Source of the DNA: Candidatus Poribacteria bacterium
GTDB taxonomy: Bacteria; Poribacteria; WGA-4E; WGA-3G
Direction of reading: 5' to 3'
Length of the DNA: 64,000 nucleotides
NCBI GenBank assembly: GCA_003635195.1
Contig: PYIY01000078.1
Coordinates: 1-64,000 of the forward strand
Shown here: piece by piece, positions 1 to 9,158 of the stretch
Numbering within the stretch: the first letter of the stretch is position 1
How the letters are laid out: each line of letters opens with the position of its first letter
The notes under the pieces: model-generated
Told to the model about the DNA's origin: nothing
What the model saw: the letters and a program-made list of their open reading frames with translations, nothing else
Database searches by the model: none
Translations under genes and position numbers: made by a program

Positions 1-737
1 ATGCGATCTCTCGCCTCGGTGATGTTTTGATACTCATTGATGTCAACTTCTTCCTCTTTGAGCGTGCGGATGAGTCTTTCAGCATATCCGTTCTCCCAAG
101 GCCGTCCGCGACGGGCGACGGAAATCTCAACACCATGTGCTTGGAGTGTTGCGATATAAGTTTTTGAAAGATACTGCACGCCTTGATCGGAATGATGAAT
201 CTCCGGGACGCTGTGGCATAATGCCTCTTTCAGCGGTTTGAGCGTCAGAGATTGGGTCAAGTGCTGACTGATCTGCCACGCTTTGATCATCCGAGTGAAA
301 ACATCCATGAGCAGGCAGAGGTAGATGAAACGTCCCTTGAGACGCACATAGGTAATATCTGCCACCCAGACCTGATCCTGATGAGAGACCTCAAGGGTTT
401 CAAGCAGGTTGCGCCACGGTTTCTCCCCTTGAAGCGATCTTGTTGTTCGACACGCACGCTTCACGGAGACCAAGAGATCATTGTCTTTCATCAACCGAGC
501 GACGCGTCGGGTGCCAACGCTGTATCCCTGACGCACGAGGAGCTGTGTGATACGTCTATACCCGTATCTCGGATACGCGCCAGCAAGTTTCTCTATTTCA
601 GCGCGCAGAACCGCTTCGGATGGATCCGCTTTCGGTTGATAATAGAAACTGCTCCGGTTGATGCCGAGGATTTCACAAATATCTCGCACGGAATGCTCCT
701 TGCGCAATGCCGAAATGTAGCATCGCTTCTCAGATAG
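1..737 (-). CDS. IS3-family transposase OrfB (DDE integrase core), partial at window edge
   Basis: The reverse-strand frame is open from about 737 to base 1 and has no ATG near its beginning, so the ORF track missed it. It encodes an IS3/IS150-type OrfB: an N-terminal segment reading SVRDICEILGINRSSFYYQP, an HTH_21-like part, then the rve core with DQVWVADITYVRL (first Asp) and IHHSDQGVQYLS (second Asp). The final Glu motif near ENGYAERLIRTLKEEE is also visible before the window edge. OrfB lies in the -1 frame relative to orfA, with a run of eight A residues at the overlap, so it is most likely made as an OrfAB fusion by programmed -1 frameshifting, as known for this family. The C-terminus lies outside the window. 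Confidence 0.85.
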
Positions 738-739
738 CG

Positions 740-1024
740 TTAGTCCAACTCCGTCAATAGTTTTTTTTGGATGTCTAAAGCCACCGCCATCCTCCCAACG
801 AGCTGCTCAAGGTGGGCGATACGCTTCTCAGCATCACTCGACTGCTTATCCGTAGACTCAAATAACGAGGACGCATTTTCAAGGAGGTGTCGCTTCCACT
901 CTGAGAGTTGATTTTCGTTGAGATTATGTCGCCTACAGACTTCTGCTTGGGAAGTCGCACCACTGAGGACTTCAAAAACAAGTTCCGCTTTAAACTCAGG
1001 GGTGAATCTTCTTCGTTTCGCCAT
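740..1024 (-). CDS. IS3-family transposase OrfA
   Basis: A 94-residue helix-turn-helix protein starting RRRFTPEFKAELVFEVLSG, typical of the COG2963/HTH_8 OrfA of IS3 elements, followed by a leucine-rich coiled segment near the C-terminus (RIAHLEQLVGRMAVAL). It binds the element ends and supplies the N-terminal part of the OrfAB transposase. AAGGAG lies six bases before the ATG. The 3' end contains CAAAAAAAACT, an A AAA AAA slippery heptamer in the correct register for a -1 shift into orfB. The copy-2 homologue at 9159-9428 lost one A here and therefore ends early. Confidence 0.88.
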   Translation of the reverse strand: MAKRRRFTPEFKAELVFEVLSGATSQAEVCRRHNLNENQLSEWKRHLLENASSLFESTDKQSSDAEKRIAHLEQLVGRMAVALDIQKKLLTELD

Positions 1025-1104
1025 TGGATACTCCTTTCAATTGAGATTGTCATTATAGCACAATCTTCCTTTAGGGAGTGGTCTAAAAAACCGTAGGCAG
1101 TACA

Positions 1105-3417
1105 GTTGCTATATATTATCCGGTCATACTATTCATATTAACCCTCATAATATTTTTCGGTCTAACAAATCTTTTGTTTAATAAATCTATATCGCTTATT
1201 GCGTTAACAATATTTGCGACAATACCTGCTACTATTGATCGAACACATGCAGGTTGGGTAGACAGAGATCCGTTATCACTACTTACATGGCTAGCATGCG
1301 TATATTTTTATGTCAAAGCGTATCAAGCACTCTCTCAGGAAAAGCGATACTTACCATTGGCACTGCTCTCGGGTATCAGTATGGGAGCCTTGGGATTGAC
1401 GTGGCCAGGTGTAGGGCTTCTATCTATTATCATTGTTGTATTTAATGCAGCTAAATTATTCATACGATCTTATGATCAGAAGAAGTTCTATATCTATTTA
1501 TGTTGGTATATCCCTTCCGTTTTAATGATGCTTTTCTTCACTGAAAGGTATTCTTTGAATCCGCATCGCGCGTACACGCTTGCCGAGATAGCTCTACCTA
1601 CGCTTTTCGCCATCATTGTACCTACTGTTTTTGCCATTGTTGCTGGATTGGGGATATTGATAAGGCAAGTAAAAACCCGAAGGATTAGAAGTGTATTATG
1701 GGGTATACTGGTTACCAGTTTTGTTATACTTTTGTTTGTATTAGTTTCTCCCCAACAGATAATTAGTACCTTCCTCCATCCTTCATCGACAGAGTCATTC
1801 ACGGCGACTGTTAGCGAATTTCATGAACCTTCACTATATAGCTGGTTCAACCTATATGGATTCTTTTTCATTTTCCTCTTGTTTGGTCTGTTGTTAGTAA
1901 CATACACTGTTACTGAAGCATATTCTATGAACACAAAAGCAGTAACAGGAGTCTTTGCTATCGCGCTTGCTGCAACGATTCTTAGCACGCATCCGAGTAT
2001 GCCACACAGATTGATGGAAATTGTATATCTCGGATCTGTCATCTTATTTATTGGTACGATTGGGATTTCATATCTTCGGAGTCTGTCCCGCAGGCGAGAC
2101 CACATTAATCTCTACACGGATCTACTCCTATTTCTCTTGATTTGGGCATTGTTTACCTTACTCTATAATCGTGGTGCGATGCGACTCGCGCCTTTTCTTG
2201 CACCTCCGGCGGTAATTCTTGGTGCTTATGCAATTATGTTTATACTTAAACGTGCTATTCGTTATGACGAAAGCAGAATAGCAAACCTTGCCATGTTAAT
2301 GTGTTTCATGGTCCTCGTCTGGCAGTTGAGGACCCCATGCTTTGCACTTCTTATGAACATCGGTCTTGACAAAATTGTGTCGTCTCTTGTATGTGCAAAT
2401 TTGACAATACTTGGTATGATTATGCTTCTGCGCCGAGGAAATCGAGAACTTTCAACAGAAAAGAAGAGTCCCGTGGTAACAAAAGTCGCATGCTTAACGC
2501 TTAGCGCAGCGATATGTATTGTCACCGGTGGTGTCCCGTACCTTTCCGCCAATTGGATTTCTCAAGATGCAATGGGAGATGTACCATCATCTAAGGAAGT
2601 TAAGGCTTTCAATTGGTTAAAAACTAACACTCCTCCTAAATCAGTGGTCGCTGCTTGGTGGGATCATGGTAGCCGCATTGAGGCACTTGGAGAACGAGCA
2701 ACAATAATAGATCAACAGCATAACCCGCCTCGGATTCATTCTATGGCACGTGAAGTCTTCTGTGCAGAAACACCTGAAGAAGCTTTAAAATTCTTAAAAT
2801 CTCATAAGGCAACACACCTTATGATTCAGGCTAAAGATGTGTTTAATAGCTTAAAAAATATATCCTCTGTAGGTTCACCCCAAGACGCGACGCGTAACGT
2901 ATTAACGGAACAATTTAGAATTGATGAACAAGAAAATAATGCTTTGAACGCGCCTAAAGAAAACCCAACTCAGCAGATATTGCTTCAGTCTTCTGAACGT
3001 TTCGACTCTTCAGCGTACACAAAAGAACATTACTTGCCTTGTTCCAAGGGGGATGCAAATGCCAAGCACGCCAGTGTTGAATACCAAGCAGATGGAACTT
3101 TTCACAAAGCAGATATATACATTGACGATATGAGCATCTCACCAAGGTATGTTATTTTTGATGATAAAAAAGAGAAAAATGTTGAGGGATCAGGAGGTTT
3201 GGTTGTTACAAATGTAGACGTACATCGACCCTATCAAACCCTTGAATACAAGCATGCAGTATACTTCAATGAGGAGGCTTGCAACCTGTTGGCTTTCCAA
3301 TTGTACTTTTTAGGTAGTCACACAGACCACTTTGAACAGGTCTATCCAAAACAAGAAATGGAGACAGAAGATTCTTCACCTTTTGATGACATAAAGATTT
3401 GGAAAATCAATTACTAA
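1105..3417 (+). pseudogene. STT3/PglB-type oligosaccharyltransferase, N-terminus cut off by IS insertion
   Basis: STT3-family enzymes move lipid-linked glycans onto asparagine in exported proteins. The frame is open from the IS junction at 1105; the annotated TTG at 1174 is only the first possible start. The residual protein has an STT3-like AGWVDRDPLSLL segment in the first external region, about nine to eleven membrane helices up to residue ~465 (numbered from 1174), then the catalytic WWDHG variant of the WWDYG motif near residue 495 and a soluble periplasmic domain. The normal N-terminus with the first acidic metal-binding motif is missing, because the IS3 element sits there. The piece may still be transcribed, but it should not be an active transferase. 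The following glycosyltransferase and flippase-like genes point to one glycosylation locus. Confidence 0.82.
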
Positions 3418-3535
3418 TTGATAGTTAAACCGATTGCTTTTCTAAGTCGCGCCAAGATATAGAACCGAAAAAAGTAATACCAATTGGCAACTCTCGTCTG
3501 GATCCATTGGATATACAAAAAAGAGGTCTCTAATC

Positions 3536-4528
3536 ATGTTCTTTCTTTCCATCATCATTCCAGTTTACAACGAAGCAGATAATGTCCGCCCACTGTTTGA
3601 AAAGATTCAAACGGTATGCCAGACAATTGGCGACGGTTATGAAGTGTTATTCATTGACGATGGCAGCATGGACGAAACTTTCACTGTGCTATCGGAACTG
3701 AGCGAACTGGAACCGCAATTGGCGGTCATCCGATTCAAAGAGAATGCTGGACAGACGGCTGCGATGGCAGCAGGGTTTGAATTCGCAGAGGGACAACGAA
3801 TTATTAGCATGGATGGTGATTTGCAAAATGATCCGTCAGATATTCCGGCACTACTTGCTAAACTTGACGAGGGCTACGATTTAGTATGCGGCTGGCGGAA
3901 AGAGCGACAGGATAAATTTGTCACGCGACGTATTCCGTCTATCGTTGCGAACTGGATTATCGGCAAGGTAACCGGTGTCCCCATCCATGATAACGGATGT
4001 TCACTGAAAGCCTACCGAGCATCAATTATTAAACAGGTGCCGCTCTATGGAGAGATGCACCGATTTATCCCAGCGATGTCTACAGTAGCAGGGGCGCGTA
4101 TAGCGGAAATTGTTGTCACGCATCACCCACGACATCTCGGAAAAAGTAAGTACGGTCTTGGCAGGATCTGGCGTGTGATGTTAGACATTATCGCCTTCCA
4201 ATTGATCATCTCTGTTTTTCGGCAAGGTTCAAACTCACTGAAGCGATTTCTACCTAAATGGGGAAAACTCGCTCGGTTCTTTATGTTCCAATGTAAGCGA
4301 CGTCCTCTTCGAGTTTTTGGACCTTTTAGCACAATGGGATTTACATTGGGGAGTATCCTCCTAATAGGACTATCAAAGACCAACACTATGGTTGGGGCAA
4401 GCATTCTTCTGATTGGCGGTGGAATTCTCGCGTTTTGCTTTGGGTTGTTCGGCGAACTTGTCTCGTTCGCGAATGCCAAACATGTAAAAGACTATAAGGT
4501 CAAAACATTTCTGCGGAGAAAAAAATGA
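3536..4528 (+). CDS. Family 2 glycosyltransferase, DPM1/ArnC-like polyprenyl-phosphate type
   Basis: A 330-residue membrane-anchored GT2 enzyme, expected to transfer a sugar from an NDP donor to a polyprenyl phosphate at the cytoplasmic face. The N-terminus reads LSIIIPVYNEADNV, with FIDDGSMDET and the metal-binding DGDLQNDP near residue 92. The acceptor-side motif QTAAMAAGFE and the HHPRHLGKSKYG segment fit the dolichyl-phosphate mannose synthase group. Two hydrophobic helices follow (about 261-320), as in ArnC and GtrB proteins. A GAGG-type ribosome site precedes the ATG. The stop overlaps the next start (ATGA), so the two genes are translationally coupled. It probably supplied the lipid-linked sugar for the broken STT3 upstream. 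The donor sugar cannot be read from sequence. Confidence 0.88.
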   Translation: MFFLSIIIPVYNEADNVRPLFEKIQTVCQTIGDGYEVLFIDDGSMDETFTVLSELSELEPQLAVIRFKENAGQTAAMAAGFEFAEGQRIISMDGDLQNDPSDIPALLAKLDEGYDLVCGWRKERQDKFVTRRIPSIVANWIIGKVTGVPIHDNGCSLKAYRASIIKQVPLYGEMHRFIPAMSTVAGARIAEIVVTHHPRHLGKSKYGLGRIWRVMLDIIAFQLIISVFRQGSNSLKRFLPKWGKLARFFMFQCKRRPLRVFGPFSTMGFTLGSILLIGLSKTNTMVGASILLIGGGILAFCFGLFGELVSFANAKHVKDYKVKTFLRRKK

Positions 4529-5496
4529 TGAAAATTTTCCGCCAATATCTTGGAGTCTTTATTGCTGGCGTACTCCTCTTTTTTCTCATCAAGCCCTTCA
4601 TTCAGGCATATGAACAACTGGGCGACACCACATTTCAGGTACAGTGGCGATGGCTCGTTATCTCGTTTGGATTCATCCTTCTTTACCGAAGCTTCTATGT
4701 CTGGCCGTTCACAATTTTCCTTCGTCGCATTTCTGAAGGGAGAGATGTCTATTTTCGCGATACTTTTACGCTCTTTCATCTCTCTAACATCACACGATAT
4801 CTCCCTGGTCGGATCTGGGGCATTGTGAAGTTACTCGAGTTAAGTCCGCGCTTCGGATTGAGCAAAACTGCTGTTGGCAGCTGTCTCGCCTTACACACTG
4901 GCATTGAGACCGCTCTCGGTGGACTCATCGCGATGTTTCTACTCTTTTCAACGCAGATGCAAGCCACTGCGGTAGGAAGACTTAAAATGATATCCGGGCA
5001 TACCTTGCTTTTTACACTCGTTGTTATTGGCTTGATGGGAGTCTTCGTTTTTTTGATGCCAATCTTGTCGTTGCACGCTCGACGCCTCCTAAAAACGCTT
5101 CAAGAGATAGGCGCGCCGCTTTGGCAAAAATCGTCTGGAAAGCAGTGGTGCAACTTTATTGTAGGTCATTTCGTCTTGTGGTGTTGTCAAGGATTCGCTT
5201 TCTTCCTTTTTGTCCGAAGCCTCACGCCTGTGGCATGGACAGATATCGGCATTCTCACGGCCTGCTACGCATTTGCATGGATTGTTGGCTTCCTAAGTTT
5301 CCTGACTCCCAGCGGATTGGGCATCCGTGAAGGACTGTTGGGACTTTTATTATCAAATTACATGCCTGTCCCACAAGCAACACTTGTCGCGTTGCTCTGT
5401 CGAGTCTGGATGTTGTCGGCTGAGATTATTTTAGCGGGTGTCGCCATTTTTCTCGATCGGAGCAGTACACTTGTACATGCGGAGAATCCAGTTTGA
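4525..5496 (+). CDS. Flippase-like integral membrane protein (AglD/MprF-N-terminal fold family)
   Basis: A 323-residue polytopic protein with about eight hydrophobic helices. It has the two conserved marks of the lysylphosphatidylglycerol synthetase-like transmembrane family (TIGR00374-type): NITRYLPGRIWG near residue 92 and FLTPSGLGIREG near residue 260. Relatives include the AglD group, found in glycolipid and N-glycosylation loci, and the flippase half of MprF. The start overlaps the stop of the upstream glycosyltransferase by four bases, so the pair forms an operon. A role in moving or processing the lipid-linked sugar is plausible, but it is inferred from the neighbours. There is no catalytic motif to prove it. 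Confidence 0.8.
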   Translation: MMKIFRQYLGVFIAGVLLFFLIKPFIQAYEQLGDTTFQVQWRWLVISFGFILLYRSFYVWPFTIFLRRISEGRDVYFRDTFTLFHLSNITRYLPGRIWGIVKLLELSPRFGLSKTAVGSCLALHTGIETALGGLIAMFLLFSTQMQATAVGRLKMISGHTLLFTLVVIGLMGVFVFLMPILSLHARRLLKTLQEIGAPLWQKSSGKQWCNFIVGHFVLWCCQGFAFFLFVRSLTPVAWTDIGILTACYAFAWIVGFLSFLTPSGLGIREGLLGLLLSNYMPVPQATLVALLCRVWMLSAEIILAGVAIFLDRSSTLVHAENPV

Positions 5497-5587
5497 CACA
5501 GACAGCAAAATAGTCAGATACCCTCCAAAGCGATTTTACACTGGTGACCCTCACGCTGGTGTATGATTTTCCTGTGTTTGTAGGCGT

Positions 5588-5791
5588 AATGTTTCCTTGC
5601 AACGTGAGACGGTTACGGCACCCCTCGGTCCTGTTAGTGTTCTCGCTGACCCCCGTTTCGGCAAAACACGCGTCCTAACAAACCGCATCCAGCCCCTATT
5701 CTACAACCACAATTTCGCACCTTCTCAGATTCGGGCAGGGACGTTCACACAAAACGATACACAAACGATGCGCGGGCGTTTGGATACGTGA
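5588..5791 (+). pseudogene. Relic of the N-terminus of a UvrD/PcrA-type helicase
   Basis: This frame reads NVSLQRETVTAPLGPVSVLA, then FGKTRVLTNRI and GTFTQNDTQTMRGRL. This follows the N-terminal plan of superfamily 1 helicases closely: LNxxQREAV Q-motif, a [21 protein letters not shown] Walker A region, then the AVTFTNKAAxEMxxRL motif Ia block. The Walker A is spoiled (DPRFGKT instead of GAGSGKT), the piece ends at a stop after 68 codons, and there is no helicase body downstream. It is a decayed fragment left by rearrangement. The overlapping minus-strand ORF 5696-6019 shows no recognisable family, so the plus-strand reading is preferred. Confidence 0.6.
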
Positions 5792-6015
5792 TAAGAAGGC
5801 AACACCTTTTTGGAAGAATGGGATCTTCTGCGTCAGACTGAATGTAGACCCTTTCAGACAGATATTTCCAAGATTGTAGGCGTAGACTCTGGTAGTCAGA
5901 GAGAGGGGCTTACTGTCAAAACGAAGCACATACCTACCTGAGTGTGCAAGCCAATGCTCACAACAAGGTTGATAAGAAGATAGAAATCCATGGACCTCTT
6001 TCCTAATGCGTTTCT
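5792..6015. other. Spacer with no supported gene
   Basis: Between the helicase relic and the small hypothetical gene on the minus strand no RNA gene, repeat or motif was recognised. A 107-residue minus-strand ORF covers most of it (5696-6019), but it overlaps the relic and has no family features. Confidence 0.4.
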
Positions 6016-6261
6016 TCACTCTGTTTCTATCGTTTCAAAGGCTTCATTAAAAAGCGCGTTGGTGGCACGTCTGCAGTTTTCGTGTGCTTCCGCTGTTAAC
6101 AATGAAAGCAGTTCATCAAACCAAGGGTACATCTGCCGTGCGAGTTTAATTGACAACTTCTCTGGCTTTATATCTTCTCTATCCAACTGCACCAGTTCTC
6201 GGTTTATTGATAGTGGTATCTCTATGGTCATCGTTTCAGTTGGCTCAATTAGTTGTTTCAT
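6016..6261 (-). CDS. Small hypothetical protein (81 aa)
   Basis: The ORF track starts at 6312. The internal ATG at 6261 has AGGAAGG seven bases upstream and gives MKQLIEPTETMTIEIPLSIN, so that start is preferred. The product is an acidic, mostly helical 81-residue protein (helices around EDIKPEKLSIKLARQM and DELLSLLTAEAHENCRRATN). No family was recognised. The size and charge would suit an antitoxin or accessory protein, but no toxin partner is adjacent, so this is not claimed. One copy of the TGCACC-N16-GTGTCT element (6491-6531) lies about 240 bases upstream in the orientation needed to drive it. Confidence 0.55.
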   Translation of the reverse strand: MKQLIEPTETMTIEIPLSINRELVQLDREDIKPEKLSIKLARQMYPWFDELLSLLTAEAHENCRRATNALFNEAFETIETE

Positions 6262-6490
6262 CTTATTACCTTCCTTTGAGGTGATGTAGACAGCCTCCAC
6301 ATATTTCCGCAAACTTCTCTACATGGATATAGATGTTGCCACCCTTCAGATACCGCAATAGTCTGAATTCTGTATCGCATATCAACTATTTCATGATCGG
6401 GTATTCATTGGCATAGGGCGGTTTCGGTAAGTGCCAAAAAGCGACGAGAGACAAAGTTCACTCAACTGTATTGAAAAAACAATAACTCTC

Positions 6491-6531
6491 TTTATAATTA
6501 AAGACACCATTTTGGGTTGGAAGGGTGCATA
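6491..6531 (-). promoter_or_regulatory. TGCACC-N16-GTGTCT element, copy R1
   Basis: On the minus strand this reads TGCACC, exactly 16 bases, then GTGTCTTTAATTATA. The same arrangement with the same 16-base spacing occurs at R2-R5. It faces the small gene starting at 6261. The geometry resembles an ECF-type promoter, but a 41-base interspersed repeat is the alternative. Confidence 0.5.
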
Positions 6532-6634
6532 TAGCCGAAAAGGCTGGAAGTTGGTTGTCGGTTAGTGTTAAGGAGATGGCAGTAAGGTATCGCGGAGCTT
6601 ATCAAATAAGTGTGATGGGAACGGGTAAATGAAG

Positions 6635-6723
6635 CCAGGCATGGAACTCGTGCCTGGGAGATTGCTTCTACAGAAGGGTTGGCCGAGGTGGGGGAGGATG
6701 TCGGGCAATTTGGTGGAGCCAAC
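6635..6723. other. Cluster of three hairpins in a 500-base spacer
   Basis: The stretch 6262-6763 has no gene. It holds element R1 and three perfect inverted repeats close together: CCAGGCA/TGCCTGG (6635-6641 with 6651-6657), CTTC/GAAG (6665-6676) and GTTGGC/GCCAAC (6678-6683 with 6718-6723). They could belong to a small structured RNA or a transcript end. No known RNA family was recognised. Confidence 0.3.
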
Positions 6724-6763
6724 TGTAAAAGACAGATTTTTGCTTAAAGGTGAGAAGTGCTTG

Positions 6764-6979
6764 TCATGCCTTTAGGAAGACTTCTTGACAGATGTCTTCG
6801 GCTGCCTCGTGATTTTGAATACGCCGATAAATGAGATTGTAGATACGCTGCTGGTATTTACGAATGAGAGGATTAAACGCGTGTGTATCGCCGTTCTGCG
6901 CGCGCGTGATGAGTTCATCTTCATCAAGGTGGTTGAGTTCTGTATAGGCTGCCAAAGTGTTTTTCATGTTTTTTCTCAT
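6764..6979 (-). pseudogene. Fragment of an ECF sigma factor (region 2 only)
   Basis: The frame encodes 71 residues: DELITRAQNGDTHAFNPLIRKYQQ followed by NHEAAEDICQEVFLKA and then a stop. That is the beginning of sigma-70 region 2 of an ECF factor (the AEDICQEVFLKA core-binding segment is diagnostic), and it closely resembles the heads of the complete sigma genes at 12549 and 61479. Region 2.3-2.4 and region 4, which recognise the promoter, are gone, and no continuation is found in other frames nearby. No clear ribosome site precedes the ATG. It is read as a truncated duplicate, not a working sigma factor. Confidence 0.72.
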
Positions 6980-7122
6980 TTTATGGGGTTGTTAGCATCG
7001 AAATTCTGTTTGTGCCATGAACAGTTAACTTTCGTGAAACCAGCAGACTGGAACAAGTGGGTTGTTTCGTACACTTTTTATGAACCCCGCGCTGTTGTTA
7101 CAAACCTATCAGTGGGGGAGAA

Positions 7123-7527
7123 CTATTGGCTGTTTTTGATAAGCGTTGCTTCAAGTTCGGAGATTCGATCCTCAAAGGATTCTATCTGCGTTGTAAGATA
7201 TCGGATTTCTGATCTGATGAGTACGACTAGATCTTGGGCATTCGACGGTACAGACATAGGTTTGGGTTTTTCAAAAATTCGCCAAGTGCTGCCGGAGCCT
7301 TTGGAAACATTTTCGGCAAACCCCTTGTCTTTCAGATATCTTAGCGCGGCTTTGATAGGGCTTGTTTTAGCTATTGATGGAAGTCCGCCATGTGATTGAT
7401 GGTGTTCAATGATGCCCTCATCGATATCTCGCCTACTCACCGTTTTTCCTGCGAATAGTTCTAAAATGATCGCTTTGGCGATTTTGGGCTTAAGGCGTGC
7501 GCCTTTATATCTATAGTTTGGATCCAT
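7123..7527 (-). CDS. Hypothetical winged-helix-like protein with C-terminal coiled coil (134 aa)
   Basis: The upstream ATG at 7536 has its AAGGA only two bases away, while the ATG at 7527 has it nine bases away, so 7527 is the likelier start. The N-terminal half (KPKIAKAIILELFAGKTVSR, then SPIKAALRYLKDKGFAENV and SGSTWRIFE) has the order helix, helix, recognition helix, wing of a winged-helix domain. The C-terminal 45 residues form an amphipathic helix (LIRSEIRYLTTQIESFEDRI) suited to dimerisation. A DNA-binding or regulatory role is inferred from fold only; no named family was recognised. Element R2 lies about 200 bases upstream on the same strand. Confidence 0.6.
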   Translation of the reverse strand: MDPNYRYKGARLKPKIAKAIILELFAGKTVSRRDIDEGIIEHHQSHGGLPSIAKTSPIKAALRYLKDKGFAENVSKGSGSTWRIFEKPKPMSVPSNAQDLVVLIRSEIRYLTTQIESFEDRISELEATLIKNSQ

Positions 7528-7863
7528 GTTTTCCATTCCTTTTTTTAATCATGAAGAATGAAACACCGTCAGTTAAATCAAAGCTATCTGCTGATGTCGT
7601 AATGTGTTTCTCTGTATGTTTTTTTTCGGCGAGAGTTTGTATTCCTTTTTCAGAAGCTGCTTGAATGATGGATAGGTTGCCCATGCTTAAGTAAACATAG
7701 TATCTACGCGATCTTTTATAATTAAAGACACACTTTAAGTCCGAAAGGGTGCATACTTCAGGAAGAATCAATCTTTTGACTGATGTCCAAAGACGGTGTT
7801 CATACCAAACCCAAGGAGTTGCGAAACCGTCACGCCTAATATAGTAGAGTATATTGGTGCGTT
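7528..7863. other. Spacer holding element R2
   Basis: Apart from R2, nothing was recognised here. The minus-strand ORF 7511-8197 crosses this stretch but is mainly an out-of-frame shadow of the phosphatidyltransferase gene. Confidence 0.4.
7715..7755 (-). promoter_or_regulatory. TGCACC-N16-GTGTCT element, copy R2
   Basis: On the minus strand: TGCACC, 16 bases, GTGTCTTTAATTATA. It faces the winged-helix-like gene that starts at 7527. Confidence 0.5.
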
Positions 7864-8418
7864 CTAAGTCCTTTGTGTGTGTGGCGTTCTCTGTACCGTA
7901 AAAAAGAATGGGAGTCCGCGAAGGAGACAAAACCCGACAGCAATGGTAGCGAGTATCAAACTTCCTTGTTCCAAGATGATTCCTTTGAAAACGCCCGCGC
8001 TTGCGAGACAGATAAAGGCGAGGGTCTTGATTACACCGTAGAGGGCACGACTGATACGAGAACGCGTGAGGGCGTGTGCCCATCCGCTTTTTGGATTTCC
8101 AAAGAACCGTTGCAAACAATCTGTAAAAATACCACGGGTCATGACTGCAATAGGCATCCACATTGGAATAAGTCCTACTATAGCAAAGTATAGCCAAAAA
8201 GTGTTTTCAATCACTCGGTCTGCGAGGGTGTCAAGGACGGCACCCACCTCGGATGTCTCGTTACGTTTGCGGGCAACAATGCCATCTACAGCATCAAGGG
8301 CAAAAATGAATACAATGGAGGCAATGAGTGTAAGGTCTAAGTAGCGATGTATGCCGAATAGGGCGATAACCCCAAAAGTTAAGGGGAGACGAATTAGAGT
8401 GATGGTGTTCGCAACCAT
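7864..8418 (-). CDS. CDP-alcohol phosphatidyltransferase family membrane protein
   Basis: A 184-residue membrane enzyme with five to six hydrophobic helices. It carries the complete CDP-alcohol phosphotransferase signature D-x2-D-G-x2-A-R-x8-G-x3-D-x3-D, with D42, D45, G46, A49, R50, G59, D63 and D67. These Asp residues bind the metal ions and the CDP-diacylglycerol or CDP-alcohol donor. The family includes PgsA, PssA and cardiolipin synthases; the acceptor cannot be decided from this sequence, so no symbol is given. GGAGG lies nine bases before the ATG. The gene appears to be transcribed alone. Its probable upstream element, R3, is now separated from it by the second IS3 copy. Confidence 0.88.
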   Translation of the reverse strand: MVANTITLIRLPLTFGVIALFGIHRYLDLTLIASIVFIFALDAVDGIVARKRNETSEVGAVLDTLADRVIENTFWLYFAIVGLIPMWMPIAVMTRGIFTDCLQRFFGNPKSGWAHALTRSRISRALYGVIKTLAFICLASAGVFKGIILEQGSLILATIAVGFCLLRGLPFFFTVQRTPHTQRT

Positions 8419-8527
8419 ATATTTACTCCTCCAAATAAATGCGTCAACGTGTTTTTTTAATTGTAAGGTACATTTTAATGTGAGCGAATGAAGTGCATAC
8501 GCTTATTTAGACCACAATTTCGCAAAG

Positions 8528-9109
8528 TTAAGATAAGGTTTGCCGTTGAAATTCAATAGGTGTCAAATACCCTAACGCTGAATGTGGGCGTTTCTGATTA
8601 TAGACGTTTGTGATAAAATCTCCGATGCGATCTCTCGCCTCGGTGATGCTTTGATAGTCATTGAGGTGAACTTCTTCCTCTTTGAGCGTGCGGATGAGTC
8701 TTTCAGCCATGAGTAGGCAGAGATAAATGAAGCGTCCCTTGAGACGAATATAGGTAATGTCTGCCACCCAGACCTGATCCTGACGAGAGATCTCAAGGTT
8801 TTCGAGACGGTTGCTCCATGGCTTATCTCCCTGAAGCGATTTTGTTGTTCGACACGCACGCTTGATGGAGACCAAGAGATTTTTCTCTCTCATCAACCGG
8901 GCGACGCGTCGGGTCCCAACGGTGTATCCCTGACGCACAAGGAGCTGTGTGATACGCCTATATCCGTATCTCGGATACTCACCGGCAAGTTTCTCTATTT
9001 CAGCGCGCAGAACCGCTTCGGACGGATCCGCTCCCGGTTGATAATAGAAACTGCTCCGGTTGACACCGAGGATGCCACAAATATCTCGCACGGAATACTC
9101 CTTTTGCAA
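8528..9109 (-). pseudogene. IS3-family transposase OrfB with an internal deletion
   Basis: The frame matches copy 1 from SVRDICGILGVNRSSFYYQP through DQVWVADITYIRLKGRFIYL, then jumps in frame from YLCLLMA directly to ERLIRTLKEEEVHLNDYQS. Copy 1 has roughly 70 more residues between these points, including the second catalytic Asp (HHSDQG). Without that Asp the DDE triad is incomplete and the protein cannot catalyse transposition. The C-terminal end reads YLTPIEFQRQTLS, which also shows what the out-of-window end of copy 1 should look like. The reading frame has been kept through the deletion. Confidence 0.88.
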
Positions 9110-9158
9110 GGTTTCCGAAATGAAGCATCGCTTTTCAGCTAACGTGAGTCCAACTCTG

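Larger units (their letters stand above)
1..1104 (-). mobile_element. IS3-family insertion sequence, copy 1 (left part outside window)
   Basis: The element carries an orfA/orfB pair read on the minus strand. Its right end on the plus strand is ...GTAGGCAGTACA, the same terminus seen in copy 2 near 9508. After that point the two copies diverge (ttgct versus aaaca), which places the boundary at about 1104. The left end lies before base 1. The insertion falls inside the coding frame of the STT3-like gene that follows, because that frame stays open across the junction. Unlike copy 2, this copy keeps the middle of the transposase catalytic domain, so it may be intact apart from the part that cannot be seen. 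Confidence 0.85.

Noticed and set aside
252-737. 161-residue plus-strand ORF
   Set aside because: Shadow of the IS3 transposase OrfB on the other strand.
5696-6019. 107-residue minus-strand ORF
   Set aside because: No ribosome site or family features, and it overlaps the recognisable helicase relic on the other strand. A real small gene cannot be fully excluded.
7511-8197. 228-residue minus-strand ORF
   Set aside because: Most of it is an alternative frame of the phosphatidyltransferase gene, whose signature motif is complete in the other frame; no family features of its own.
8453-8499. Sixth copy of the TGCACC-N16-GTGTCT element
   Set aside because: The TGCAC part belongs to the IS left end, and the spacing to GTACCT is 20, not 16.
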